From: Galerina marginata | Lineage: Eukaryota > Basidiomycota > Agaricomycetes > Agaricales > Galerinaceae | Assembly (NCBI GenBank): GCA_023014335.1 | Contig: JAECYW010000014.1 | Span: 1,940,851-2,004,850 of the forward strand | Reading direction: 5' to 3' | Length of the DNA: 64,000 nucleotides | In this document: one piece after another, positions 1 through 8,613 of the stretch | Layout of the letters: every line of letters begins with the position of its first letter | Numbering within the stretch: position 1 is the first letter of the stretch | The notes under the pieces: model-generated | What the model was told of the DNA's origin: nothing | The model's input: only the letters and a program-made list of their open reading frames with translations | Database searches by the model: none | Program-made: the position numbers and the translations under genes

Positions 1-1440
1 TATCGACTCCAAAATTCGTTGTTCGCATCTTTGGACGGTCTTTATGATGCCGCCAAGTGGCATGGGGATTTTTGGGCATTTTACGGGCTAAAAGGGCATC
101 GGGTGCTCGACGCTGATGGCTGGGAGCGTTATCAAATAGGAAAAGGCCAGTGGCGAATCCGTTCGTCTTTGCTTCGAAAATGTCAACTGCGTTGTCAATT
201 TGCTTGAGCAGGTCGTCTGCATCAAAATACCCGTCCCGGTTCTTCCCTGCTTTGAAAAACACACGGGCTTCACTATTTTGAAAGGTCAGTCTCACAGGTG
301 TCGGACAATTGAACCTTTGCTCACTTGTCTCCATATTTTAGCCGGCCCCACTCTGATGTTAAAAGGTCAGACGCCATAATTGACTGGCCCTCGCCTTTCT
401 TTTCCACCACTGCCTTTGTGTTGTCGTTTATCCAGTGAGTCTTTCTTTGGTCATTCTCGTAAAACGTGGACTCATTGTGTGTCACCAAAATCAGCCGAAA
501 ATGTACACCTTGTGCAACGGGAAATCCGCTGGGTGTTGAAACAACATTTCCGTCATTGTCATAAATGACGAATCACTTTTCATATTCCTTCCAGCGTTCA
601 ACAAACCCCTTCCTGTACTCCACGACGTCCTCACGCTCATGCCCGTCAATGTACATGCCCTTTTTCTTTTGTCAGTACTGCCAGCTCAGTTTGTGGAGCC
701 ATCTTTGTGCTGTCCGAACATGTATTCCACGTGCCTTTGTTCCCAGTCGCTGCTGGACATCTGGTGTTGCCACATAATCGACAATGTCTTGCGCACGTAT
801 ATATCCCTTCTTTGCAATTTTTGTAAGGTGCAGCTGGATATCCCTTCGGAAGTCCTCGTCTTCGAGGATAGATGAGTGATAGGTTCCATAATGATGGAGA
901 GGAAGCTTCTCCTTGTAAAGGTAATCTTTAATCCACTTTTGAAGATTTCGGGCGTGCTTCACTCTGCGTCCCATGGCTTTTGCTGCAAGGACCGAGGATT
1001 CTCGCCATGAGAAAGAGAGCTCCGAGTCCAGGTAAAAGTTTAATGTTGCAACCATGGCTGTGATGCGACTCTGAAAGAAGACATCTAGCTTCTTATCTTT
1101 AGCTTTGACAGACAGTTTAGCTTGGACACGACGTAGATTTGCAAAGTCTTTGTAGCACAGTCCATTTAAATCTGATCGGTTTTTGTTTCAGGACTGTCAT
1201 CCTGAGGGCGCCGGCCTTCTCGAAGCTGTCGGAGCATTTCTTCGACTTGTTTTCTAGCTGCTGCCATTGGATCTGGGTCTTCGCTCTCTGCGGTACTCAG
1301 TGACTCTGGATTTGGAGTTGAATGAAGATCCGCCTATTTAAAACCAGTAAGTCTTCATTTGTTTCTTCCTTTTGAAAGCACTTACTTCATGTTGACCAGG
1401 GAACAACTGCTTCAATAAAGCTTCAATTTCATCATCTTCA
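1..1440 (-). pseudogene. DDE transposase-like gene, C-terminal part, broken and cut by window edge
   Basis: On the minus strand this matches a DDE-endonuclease-like transposase family common in Agaricomycetes. Visible in order are an acidic stretch (EDDEIEALL), a GT-AG intron near 1330-1380, a DNA-binding-like region beginning MVATLNFYLD (1055), MYIDGHERED (about 645), the first catalytic block reading THNESTFY, and the later block LFDNAPSHQ (about 110). In relatives as I remember them the first block reads HDES, so a catalytic Asp appears to be Asn here. An internal stop follows the WKEYEK block near 570, and a frame change lies near 1165. A second intron lies near 258-310. The N-terminus is at 1926-2357, separated by a MITE. 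The gene leaves the window at base 1. It is dead as a transposase; the family name is from memory. Confidence 0.75.
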
Positions 1441-1445
1441 TTACT

Positions 1446-1844
1446 TGGTCAGAGGCCATTGCTGCGCATGGCAAAAACAAGTTCTTACTTTGGGGGTGAG
1501 GCAGTACCTTGAGAAATGTGATTACATAAATACATGTTAAATAAGTAAATAATATGTAGTCCGCTCAAATGTGAACCAATTGGGATGATTTGATACTCAA
1601 AAAAAGCAGAAAAATGAGGCGGATCTAACAAGCCTAAAATCAACTGGTCACGTGACCAGGAAGGCCCTGATTTTTACAATTTTTTTGATACCAAGATCAT
1701 AAAAATTGGCCCAGTAATGGCTGAGATACAGAAACCATGCAGGGTCACAGTATGAGTGGGAGAATTTTGAATGATTGCGTTAGGAACCATTTCTGCCTGC
1801 TATGCAGGCCGGAAAACAAGTTCTTTTACTACGTAAGAACTTGT
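1446..1844 (+). mobile_element. MITE-like element copy 1, inserted in the transposase-like gene
   Basis: About 400 bp that recurs in inverted orientation at 3612-3962. Both copies share the outer end TGGTCAGAGGCC and, further in, the pair ACAAGTTCTTAC (near 1478) and GTAAGAACTTGT (1833-1844), which are reverse complements and act as terminal or subterminal inverted repeats. The inner end carries a small hairpin in which ACAAGTTCTT pairs with AAGAACTTGT around an ACTACG loop. No coding capacity is seen. It separates the N-terminal and C-terminal parts of the minus-strand transposase-like gene, so it inserted after that gene arrived. Confidence 0.7.
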
Positions 1845-1925
1845 AATCTGAGTCCATTTCATCTGCGACCGTAATAATTTCAGGTTGAGTACGCGCCATA
1901 GGTTCCCCAGTCTTCTTCGTAAACA

Positions 1926-2357
1926 TTAACTAATCAATTTTTGACCAGTGGCAGTAAGCTCTCGGTGCTTCTGAGCGTGATGTTGCTTTGTCCGAGCTGA
2001 GTTTCCTGTGTAATGTCGCTTGCGCTTGGGTTTTTCTCCAGCAGCCTCTCGTTCTGCCTTCACTGCCATAGTCTGAGCATGGACAAGAACACCATTGAAA
2101 TGCTCAATGTCTGCTTCATTTTTAAGGTCATTAAGCTCGTCTTCATCCACTTCTTCATCACTGTCACTGTCCGAGTCCAAGCCTTCCTTGAGTGGAGTTC
2201 CTTCATCCAGAAAAAAAAAGCCATGCTCCAGGAAATCCTCGTCAACAAAATCTGAGTCTTCATCATCCAAAACATCTTCCACGGTTGGATTCTGGTGTTT
2301 TTTTGGCTTTGGAAGGTTGCCAAGTTGAGAGATAGTTGCATTTGATCGTCGGCCCAT
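1926..2357 (-). pseudogene. DDE transposase-like gene, N-terminal exon
   Basis: This is the N-terminal part of the gene whose remainder lies at 1-1440. The likely start is the ATG at 2355-2357 (MGRRSNATISQLGN). An open frame extends upstream to 2660 but does not resemble the family. The exon contains a basic start, an acidic region (DDEDSDFVDEDF, later DSDSDSDEEVDEDE), and a conserved basic block (RKRHYTGNSARTKQHHAQ) ending in a premature stop at 1926. The natural continuation (FTKKTGEP) is found in another frame just downstream, so a frameshift is present even before the MITE insertion. The 5' flank 2358-2700 has no other recognisable gene. Confidence 0.65.
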
Positions 2358-2699
2358 AGTTTTTAGTGATGCAGACACGCATTTTGACTGATTTTTCGAC
2401 GGTTTTCGAGGCAGGGAGGGTGTATGTGGTGGCCCCTGTGCTAGGTTACATAAGCGGCAAAATATCCTTGACCGAAATTTCCATTTTTTTTCTCTTATTG
2501 TCAATCGTGCTTTTAGAGGATTTAGAACCCTTTTCCAAGTTTTTTTTGTTTTGGGTAATACATAAATTTGGAGCCTGATTTTTTGGGAAAAAAAACTGTA
2601 GAATTGAAGGATTACATCTTCTTTACCGTCTCTAGTTGTCAAATTGCAAAAAAGTGACATGTTGTGGACGTTATTGAGCTCGTTGTTGAGTGTGATCTT

Positions 2700-3428
2700 T
2701 GATTATATAAGCTAGCTGGTTCCTGGTGGCCCCTACCTTAGTTTCACTCTGCCATGACACTCGGATTGCTGGACACGCAGGACGGTTTAAAACCTTGGAA
2801 CTGGTCTCCCGGAATTACTGGTGGCCCAATATGTCGTGTTATGTCGGACGGTATGTCTCTACCTGTGATATGTGCCTCCGAACCAAGGCCCAATGCTGCC
2901 TTCCTTCTGGAGAGCTTGTTCCGCTCCCGATCCCAGAAGAACGGTGGCACACCATCAGTGTAGATTTCATTGTGGAGCTTCCGGATTCTGCAGGTTACAA
3001 TGCGATCATGGTTGTTGTAGATTTCACTGGAAAGCGAGGCCATTTCATTGAGACCATGACCACAATCACTGCCGCTGGAGCTGCACAACTCTTCCTCAGG
3101 CATGTATGGAAACTTCACAGACTTCCATGGAAGATTATTTCCGACCACAGATCCCAGTTCATTGCAGAATTCATGAAGGAGCTGTACCGCCTACTTGGAA
3201 TTCAGGCCACCCTGTCCACTTCATACCATCCACAGACCGACGGACAAACGGAACAAGTCAACCAAGAATTGGAACAGTTCATCCGGATATTTGTTAGCAA
3301 GAGACAGGACGACTGGCAAGGACTTCTTCCGCTCGCGGAATTTGTATACAATAACCACATTCATTCTGCAACTCAGCACACCCCATTCCTACTGGACACC
3401 GGACGACATCTGCAGATAGGCTTTGAGC
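2700..3428 (+). pseudogene. Ty3/Gypsy retrotransposon remnant: integrase core, 5'-truncated
   Basis: The translated frame starts inside the integrase zinc-binding region: His and His (CHDTRIAGH), then CDMC about 30 residues later, make an HHCC finger. The retroviral-type catalytic core follows with Asp in SVDFIVEL, Asp in IISDHRSQF and Glu in GQTEQVNQ. The last two are 35 residues apart, the usual D-35-E spacing. Protease, reverse transcriptase and RNase H are missing, and no 5' LTR is visible. The frame stops a few codons after the insertion point (TAG in CACCTGTAG). Coding sense resumes at 9265 after a 5.8-kb insertion. The catalytic residues survive, but the element cannot be functional. 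Confidence 0.9.
3421..3428 (+). repeat. Left copy of 8-bp target-site duplication CTTTGAGC
   Basis: CTTTGAGC here ends the left half of the Gypsy integrase, and the same octamer occurs at 9257-9264 where the integrase frame resumes. Removing 3429-9264 joins IGFEL to HQPPSRLEAV, the expected continuation of chromodomain Gypsy integrases. An 8-bp duplication is typical of hAT- or P-type DNA transposons. Confidence 0.8.
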
Positions 3429-3475
3429 ACCTGTAGTTGCTACCTTGATATATGACGTCTCACCAACTGTCTACC

Positions 3476-3598
3476 ACTATGATACATGCCAAACACACTC
3501 TTCCTACCTTCCCAGTTTAGTAGTAATCCACATGATCAGTGGAAGACCACATGACCAGTGAAAATCACATGACTGATCAAGTGGGAAATTATATGATG
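3476..3598 (+). repeat. Left inverted end of composite insertion
   Basis: Shared with the right end in reverse complement. It contains the recognisable string CACATGATCAGTGGAAGACC followed by CACATGACCAGTG and the AT-rich GGGAAATTATATGA. Differences from the right end are scattered single bases. Confidence 0.75.
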
Positions 3599-3611
3599 TA
3601 TAAGTCTGGTT

Positions 3612-3962
3612 ACAAGTTCTTACGTAGTAAAAGAACTTGTTTTCCGGCCTGCATAGCAGGCAGAAATGGTTTCTAACGCAATTGTTCGAAATTCTCCCAC
3701 TCATACTGTGACCCTGCATGGTTTTTGTATCTCAGCCATTACTGGGCCAATTTTTATGATCTTGGTATCAAAAAATTCGTAAAAATCAGAGCTTGTTAGA
3801 ACCGCCTCATTTTTCTGCTTTTTTTGAGTATAAGATCATCCCAATAGCTTCAGATTTGAGCGGACTATGCATTATTTACTTATTTAACATATATTTCTGT
3901 TGTAACACGCACCCACAAAGTAAGAACTTGTTTTTGCCATGCGCAGCAATGGCCTCTGACCA
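3612..3962 (-). mobile_element. MITE-like element copy 2 (inverted relative to copy 1)
   Basis: Reverse complement of the element at 1446-1844, about 50 bp shorter. It begins ACAAGTTCTTACGTAG and ends GGCCTCTGACCA. The right arm of the palindrome shows the empty version of this site (TCTGGTTTGCACGG near 8600, read on the minus strand). Here the same sequence is interrupted after TCTGGTT, and GGTT recurs right after the element, suggesting a short target duplication. No ORF of its own is present. Confidence 0.7.
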
Positions 3963-4261
3963 GGTTTGCGTGTCGCTCGGAAGGAGTGCACAAGAACACT
4001 TGTTACTTGTGCTTGTGGGAAGAGCTTGATGCCCAAATTCTCGGCGCAGACAAGCTCTGAATGTGGGAGTGCAGTCCGAATACTTGAAGAACCAAACATG
4101 CTGCTCCAAATGGAGTGAAGCTCACAACTCGCGGTTTGGGACAAGAAGGGGCTGGACCGACGACCCCCAGAAGGAGCAGAACGACTCGGATATGTTACCA
4201 CACAGTTGGTGGAAGTGCAATAAATTGAAATGGCAGCATGAAAGTCTGCAAATAATGTATG

Positions 4262-4413
4262 ATAAATGATAAATGATGGATGATGATGATAGATGATAAA
4301 TGATAAATGATAAATGATAGATGATAGATGATAAATAATAAATGATAGATGATAGATGATAGATGATAGATGATAGGTGGCTGTGGATGATGGATAAAAA
4401 TGACGAATAATAA
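4262..4413 (+). repeat. ATAAATGATAGATGATG-type microsatellite tail of left unit
   Basis: An imperfect tandem array of short ATGATA/ATAAATG units lies just beyond the 3' end of the minus-strand gag-like ORF. Read on that ORF's strand it is ATTCATT/ATCTATC-like. The right unit has a matching array at 8170-8330. A simple-sequence 3' tail is seen in some non-LTR retroposons and SINEs. Confidence 0.8.
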
Positions 4414-4419
4414 ATGTTG

Positions 4420-5508
4420 TTAGATGTCAGTGGGTTGAAGAGATGATTTGCTGTTATCAGAAGTCAGGGAAGCAGGAGTTGAAGGTGGAGATTCCATTTG
4501 ACGTTTGAGGTCATACAAACATTTGACAATATCATACTTCCGAGCATAATGATCAGCATTGTAGGTGCAAGGACGAGCGTAGAAATCCTGTCGAAGTTCA
4601 AGTTCCATAGCTTTCCAAGCATCATAGTACTCGGTCTTGTCCATCTGGAAGTTGAAGAAGTTGAAATGATGATCCCACCAAGCTAAATAAGCACCGCCAG
4701 ATTCGACAATGTCGCGCTCGCATTGAAAGCGGAAGCAATTGTAAGAAGCTTCTGCCCATTGAGCATTATCGATCTCCAGCTTCGCAAGATTCAATTGGAC
4801 AAGAAGTTTCTTGCAATCGATGACAGAATAACCCTTTTTTTGATCTGGCTTGGGATTAGCCTTAAAGGTAGGGAGGCTGACAGCATTGACTGTGATGTAA
4901 AGAATGCTTGAGTTTAAAAACAACGGTAGAGGTATCATGCCGCAGTGCTCAGTATCAAACATGATCTGGGGGAACTTGATGTCTGCCGGGGCATCAATAG
5001 TTCTCAGCACTAAGAAGGTCCCATCCATACAACGGCGTTTGGCGACGCGAGTTTCCACAATAAAATCACCATCGTGCTTGAGATCAGAGCGGCTGGTATG
5101 CGGAGTTGCCGCACAGTCAAATAGGATGTCCATCAAAAAGGCAAGCATAACATCCTTGAACATGGCTGCATAAGATGGGTGCTTGAGCCTACGAAGATCG
5201 TTGTCGTCGATAGTAAACATGGAGGCAGTCTCAGAACCTGGTTCTGGGTGAGACAGAGGGTCTGCGGTATGAAGAAAAGTCTTCTTGTGCCTGTCGTCAT
5301 TTTGATCCTCAATATCTTTGCACATTTTGAGCTTTGCTCTGAGAGAGAGAGATTTGAATAGTTGAATGACGCCAGGACCGGAGTGTGTTTGCGGGACACG
5401 AGGGGATGGTACATTGTTCCCGTCATGCAGCAAGTCAGGAGGGTTCGGTCCAGGGTTAGAGACAGGATAGTGCCTTGGAGGATCCACAGTAGCATTTGCT
5501 GAGGCCAT
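4420..5508 (-). CDS. Gag-like protein of palindromic element, left copy, zinc knuckle lost
   Basis: An intronless 362-residue ORF, about three-quarters identical to the right-hand ORF (6775-8112) across residues 1-340. Shared blocks include PGSETASMFTIDD, APADIKFPQIMFDTEHCGM and QWAEASYNCFRF. This copy ends SSLQPTDI, where the right copy reads SSPLP, then about 95 residues with Cys/His clusters, then KPDDI. The zinc-binding C-terminus is therefore missing through an internal in-frame deletion that keeps the natural end. No reverse transcriptase, recombinase or transposase accompanies it. The likely role is nucleic-acid packaging in a retroelement-like unit; that is inference from the zinc-knuckle architecture of its twin. 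Confidence 0.6.
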   Translation of the reverse strand: MASANATVDPPRHYPVSNPGPNPPDLLHDGNNVPSPRVPQTHSGPGVIQLFKSLSLRAKLKMCKDIEDQNDDRHKKTFLHTADPLSHPEPGSETASMFTIDDNDLRRLKHPSYAAMFKDVMLAFLMDILFDCAATPHTSRSDLKHDGDFIVETRVAKRRCMDGTFLVLRTIDAPADIKFPQIMFDTEHCGMIPLPLFLNSSILYITVNAVSLPTFKANPKPDQKKGYSVIDCKKLLVQLNLAKLEIDNAQWAEASYNCFRFQCERDIVESGGAYLAWWDHHFNFFNFQMDKTEYYDAWKAMELELRQDFYARPCTYNADHYARKYDIVKCLYDLKRQMESPPSTPASLTSDNSKSSLQPTDI

Positions 5509-5526
5509 TAAAGCTCGAAGAATGAG

Positions 5527-5676
5527 ATACTACTGATGAAATTTATTTGACGCGGCAGACAGAACAGAAAGATATTTGAGTGATATCTGAAACAAGAAAT
5601 GTTCAAGAATCTCGCTGTCTGCCGCATCACCTGACTTATCCTCAGATGAGTTATTCTGCGACTAACTCATTTCGGA
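5527..5676 (-). repeat. Hairpin-bearing ~145-bp repeat, left copy
   Basis: Minus-strand version of the block at 6608-6757 and 8614-8758. It lies just upstream of the left gag-like ORF. The GCGGCAGACAG / CTGTCTGCCGC pair is recognisable, with more mismatches than in the right-hand copies. Confidence 0.75.
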
Positions 5677-5716
5677 ATGTATGAGAATGATGACAAATAT
5701 AAAATAATGGCATGAA

Positions 5717-5800
5717 GGAGGATTAAACCAAAGACCTGAGGTGCAGTCACATGACATAGTTCTCACACACAAAGATCAATGATTTACCAACTGGACCATC
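5717..5800 (-). other. tRNA-like A-box/B-box head, left copy (B-box decayed)
   Basis: Mirror of 6485-6568. On the minus strand it has TGGTCCAGTTGG (A-box-like), but the B-box reads GGTTTAATCC instead of GGTTCAATCC. It lies between the palindrome centre and the left gag-like ORF. Confidence 0.45.
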
Positions 5801-6484
5801 AATGCTTATATACATAGGGAAATTATATACCTTATATAGGCTTCCTCCCTAAAGAAAATAATATGTTCTAAGACATCCAGGGGGGCTATACCCACATATT
5901 ATACATCACAATGACCGTAAAATCAAGGGGAATGCGATGGTGTTAGCGGCGTGACGCGTGACGCGCTTTTAGGCGTGGGAAACGCGAATTAACGCGTTTT
6001 TTAGAGTGTTTTCGCGCGCTTTACCCTTAAAAATACACTTAACATTATATATTATATATCAATAGAAAGCTACAAATGCAGGCTATTGAAAACATAGTAC
6101 AGCATGGGAAACGACGCGCTTTTTGTGACCAAAGACACGTAAAAGGCGGTAATTAACGCGTTATTTGCAACGCACGCACGTGATATATACATATTCGGAT
6201 TCAGCGTAAAAACACGGTTCTAATGATATATAATATGTGATGTTAAGTGCATTTTTAAGGGTAAAGCGCGCGAAAACACTCTAAAAAACGCGTTAATTCG
6301 CGTTTCCCACGCCTAAAAGCGCGTCACGCGTCACGCCGCTAACACCATCGCATTCCCCTTGATTTTACGGTCATTGTGATGTATAATATGTGGGTATAGC
6401 CCCCCTGGATGTCTTAGAACATATTATTTTCTTTAGGGAGGAAGCCTATATAAGGTATATAATTTCCCTATGTATATAAGCATT

Positions 6485-6568
6485 GATGGTCCAGTTGGTA
6501 AATCATTGATCTTTGTGTGTGAGAACTATGTCATGTGACTGCACCTCAGATCTTTGGTTCAATCCTCC
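6485..6568 (+). other. tRNA-like head with internal Pol III promoter boxes
   Basis: TGGTCCAGTTGG (about 6488-6499) fits the A-box consensus and GGTTCAATCC (about 6557-6566) fits the B-box, about 58 bp apart. This spacing is compatible with tRNA-derived sequence. I cannot fold a convincing cloverleaf or identify an anticodon, so this is better read as a SINE-type head than a working tRNA gene. It precedes the right gag-like ORF by about 200 bp. A TATA-like TATATAAG lies just upstream. Confidence 0.5.
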
Positions 6569-6607
6569 TTCATGCCATTATTTTATATTTGTCATCATTC
6601 TCATACA

Positions 6608-6757
6608 TTCCGAAATGAGTTGGTCGCAGATCAACTCATCTGAGGATAAGTCAGGTGACGCGGCAGACAGCGAGATTATGAACATTCCTCGCCTCAGGTA
6701 TTACTCTGCGAATATCTTTCTGTCTGCCGCGTCGAATAAATTTCATCGCTAGTATCT
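6608..6757 (+). repeat. Hairpin-bearing ~145-bp direct repeat, copy upstream of right gag-like ORF
   Basis: Nearly identical to 8614-8758 in the same orientation, so the pair brackets the right gag-like ORF like small LTRs or split direct repeats. Inside, GACGCGGCAGACAG (6657-6670) is an exact inverted match of CTGTCTGCCGCGTC (6720-6733), giving a 14-bp stem with a ~49-nt loop. A smaller AGTTGGTCGCAGATCAACT hairpin precedes it. Confidence 0.85.
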
Positions 6758-6774
6758 CATTCTTCGAGCTTTAA

Positions 6775-8112
6775 ATGGCATCTTCCAATACTCAGGGTGT
6801 TGTTGATCCTCCAAGGCATTCACCTGTCTCATATCCCGACGAGGAACACAACCCCGAGCAACATCCTCATGTCCCGAAAACACATACCAGTCCTGGCGTC
6901 GTACAACTCTTCAAATCTCTCACTCTCAAGGCCAAGCTTAAAATGTGTAAGGATATTGAGGATCAGAATGACGAGCGGCACAGGAAGAGCATTCTTCACG
7001 TCACGGACCCTCAGTCTCACCCGGTCCCTGGCTCTGAGACAGCCTCGATGTTCACTATCGACGATGAAGATCTTCATAGGCTCAAGCGCCCGTCTTATGC
7101 AGCTATGTTCAAGGATGTCATGCCTACCTTTTTGGCTAATATCCTTTTTGATCATGAACCAGCTGAAATGAGTTCTGATCTCAAGCGCGAGGGTAACTTT
7201 GCCGCCGACGCACGTGTTGCTAAACGGCGCTGTATGGATGGATCTTCTCTAGCGCCGCGGGCTATCGATGCTCCTGCGGATATCAAGTTCCCTCAAATCA
7301 TGTTTGATACAGAACATTGCGGCATGATTCCTTTGCCGTTATTTCTGAACTCGAGCCTTCTTTATATCACAGTTAATGCGGCCAGTGTCCCTACCTTCAA
7401 GGCCAATCCTAAACCAGACGAGAAAAAAGGAAACTCGGTCGTCGATTGCAAGAAACTCCTTGCTCATCTGAATCTCGCCGAGCTCGAAATTGACAATGCG
7501 CAGTGGGCTGAAGCATCTTATAATTGCTTCCGTTTCCACTGTGAGCGTGACGTCATTGACTTTGGTGGCGCCTATTCGGCATGGTGGGACCATCATTTCA
7601 ATTTCTTCAACCTGCAAATGGACAAGAACGAGTACTATGATGCTTGGAAGACTATAGAGCTTGAACTTCAGCAGGAATTCTATGCTCGTCCTTGTGCCTA
7701 CGATGCCAACTATTATGCTCAAAAATATGACATCGTCAAATGTACCTATGACCTCAAACGTCAGATGCAATCTACCCTTCCTACCTCCACCACTTCTTTG
7801 TTATCTTCCCAGGTTGATGGCAGCAAGTCATCTCCACTTCCCTGCTGCGTCCTCTGTGGAGTGCGTGGCCATACACTTGACTCGCATACCAGCGACTCCA
7901 CAACAAAATTTCCTGACGATAACCCAACTTGGGCTAAATACTCTGACAGGATTTTGCAAACACCGGATGGAAAAATTATCTGCATTGGATGGAACGTCGG
8001 AAGCGGTGCACCCTGCAACCATGGCGGCAAGCGCGTCCACCTCTGCTCCTTCTGCGGTGGAGACCACCATGCCTTTTCTTGGACATGCCGAGCCAAACCT
8101 GACGACATCTAA
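6775..8112 (+). CDS. Gag-like zinc-knuckle protein of palindromic element, right copy
   Basis: A complete 445-residue intronless ORF. Residues 1-340 match the left copy. The C-terminus adds two Cys/His clusters: CCVLCGVRGH near residue 350, and APCNHGG...HLCSFCGGDHH...C near 410-435. These resemble the zinc fingers found at the ends of Gag-like proteins of basidiomycete retroelements. The start ATG follows the 145-bp hairpin repeat by about 17 bp. The stop precedes an AT-rich spacer and an ATTCATT microsatellite. No polymerase or integrase domain is attached. I do not recognise an exact named family; nucleic-acid binding is inferred from the zinc clusters. Confidence 0.7.
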   Translation: MASSNTQGVVDPPRHSPVSYPDEEHNPEQHPHVPKTHTSPGVVQLFKSLTLKAKLKMCKDIEDQNDERHRKSILHVTDPQSHPVPGSETASMFTIDDEDLHRLKRPSYAAMFKDVMPTFLANILFDHEPAEMSSDLKREGNFAADARVAKRRCMDGSSLAPRAIDAPADIKFPQIMFDTEHCGMIPLPLFLNSSLLYITVNAASVPTFKANPKPDEKKGNSVVDCKKLLAHLNLAELEIDNAQWAEASYNCFRFHCERDVIDFGGAYSAWWDHHFNFFNLQMDKNEYYDAWKTIELELQQEFYARPCAYDANYYAQKYDIVKCTYDLKRQMQSTLPTSTTSLLSSQVDGSKSSPLPCCVLCGVRGHTLDSHTSDSTTKFPDDNPTWAKYSDRILQTPDGKIICIGWNVGSGAPCNHGGKRVHLCSFCGGDHHAFSWTCRAKPDDI

Positions 8113-8169
8113 TGACAAGTTCCTCCTCATCCTGATAAATTATTAAAACTTACAATCATGCAAAATTTT

Positions 8170-8330
8170 CAGAATTATTCATCATTTATTATTCATTATT
8201 CATTATTCGTTATTCATTATTCATTATTCGTTATTCGTTATTCGTTATTCGTTATTCGTTATTCGTCATTCGTCATTCATTATTCATGATTCATTATTCG
8301 TCAAAGTTTGTCATTCATCATTCATGCTAT
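8170..8330 (+). repeat. ATTCATT/ATTCGTT microsatellite tail of right unit
   Basis: An imperfect tandem array of 7-bp units (TTATTCA, TTATTCG) directly 3' of the right gag-like gene. It mirrors the array at 4262-4413. No spacer/repeat alternation is present, so it is not CRISPR-like. Confidence 0.85.
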
Positions 8331-8468
8331 CTATCATTCAATGTATGTATATGCCTCATCTTAATTCTCATTAACAATGATTTATATTTTGTTCCGCTCT
8401 ATCTGGGGGTCGTCGATCCGGTTCCTTCTTGTCCCAAACCGCGAGTTGTGAGCTTCACTCTATTTGGA

Positions 8469-8600
8469 GCAGCGTGTTTGGTTCCAAAAATTTGGACCGC
8501 ACTCCCACATTCAGAGCTTGTTTGCGCTGAGAAATCGGGCGACAAGCTCTTCCCACAATCACAAGAAACAAGTTTTCTTGTGCTCTCCTTCCGAGCGACC
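8469..8600 (+). repeat. 130-bp block, first direct copy
   Basis: Begins GCAGCGTGTTTGGTTCC and ends CCGAGCGACCGTG. It repeats almost without change at 8803-8932, and in inverted form at about 3966-4100. The block contains its own inverted pieces (CAAGCTCTGAATGTGGGAGT on the left arm). Confidence 0.85.
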
Positions 8601-8613
8601 GTGCAAACCAGAC

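Larger units (their letters stand above)
3963..8608. repeat. Large imperfect palindrome with divergent gag-like genes
   Basis: Positions x and about 12285-x are complementary, so the axis lies near 6142. The inner arms (about 5690-6060 against 6225-6595) are almost identical, with only a few mismatches. The arms then diverge through the two ORFs (roughly three-quarters identical protein) and become similar again in the outer blocks (about 3963-4180 against 8395-8608). The loop of about 160 bp (6062-6224) holds MluI-rich ACGCGT-type sequence but no gene. The uneven identity suggests recent conversion or hairpin-driven correction of the centre of an older inverted pair. Confidence 0.85.

Noticed and set aside
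2095..2328. Ser-rich plus-strand ORF
   Set aside because: Antisense of the acidic DSDSDSDEE region of the transposase-like gene.
4262..4413. Short tandem units that could suggest a CRISPR-like array
   Set aside because: Units are 6-8 bp with no unique spacers. This is a eukaryotic microsatellite, and a matching one exists at 8170-8330.
6485..6568. Functional tRNA gene
   Set aside because: A- and B-box-like words are present, but no acceptor stem or anticodon loop folds convincingly. It is treated as tRNA-derived head sequence only.
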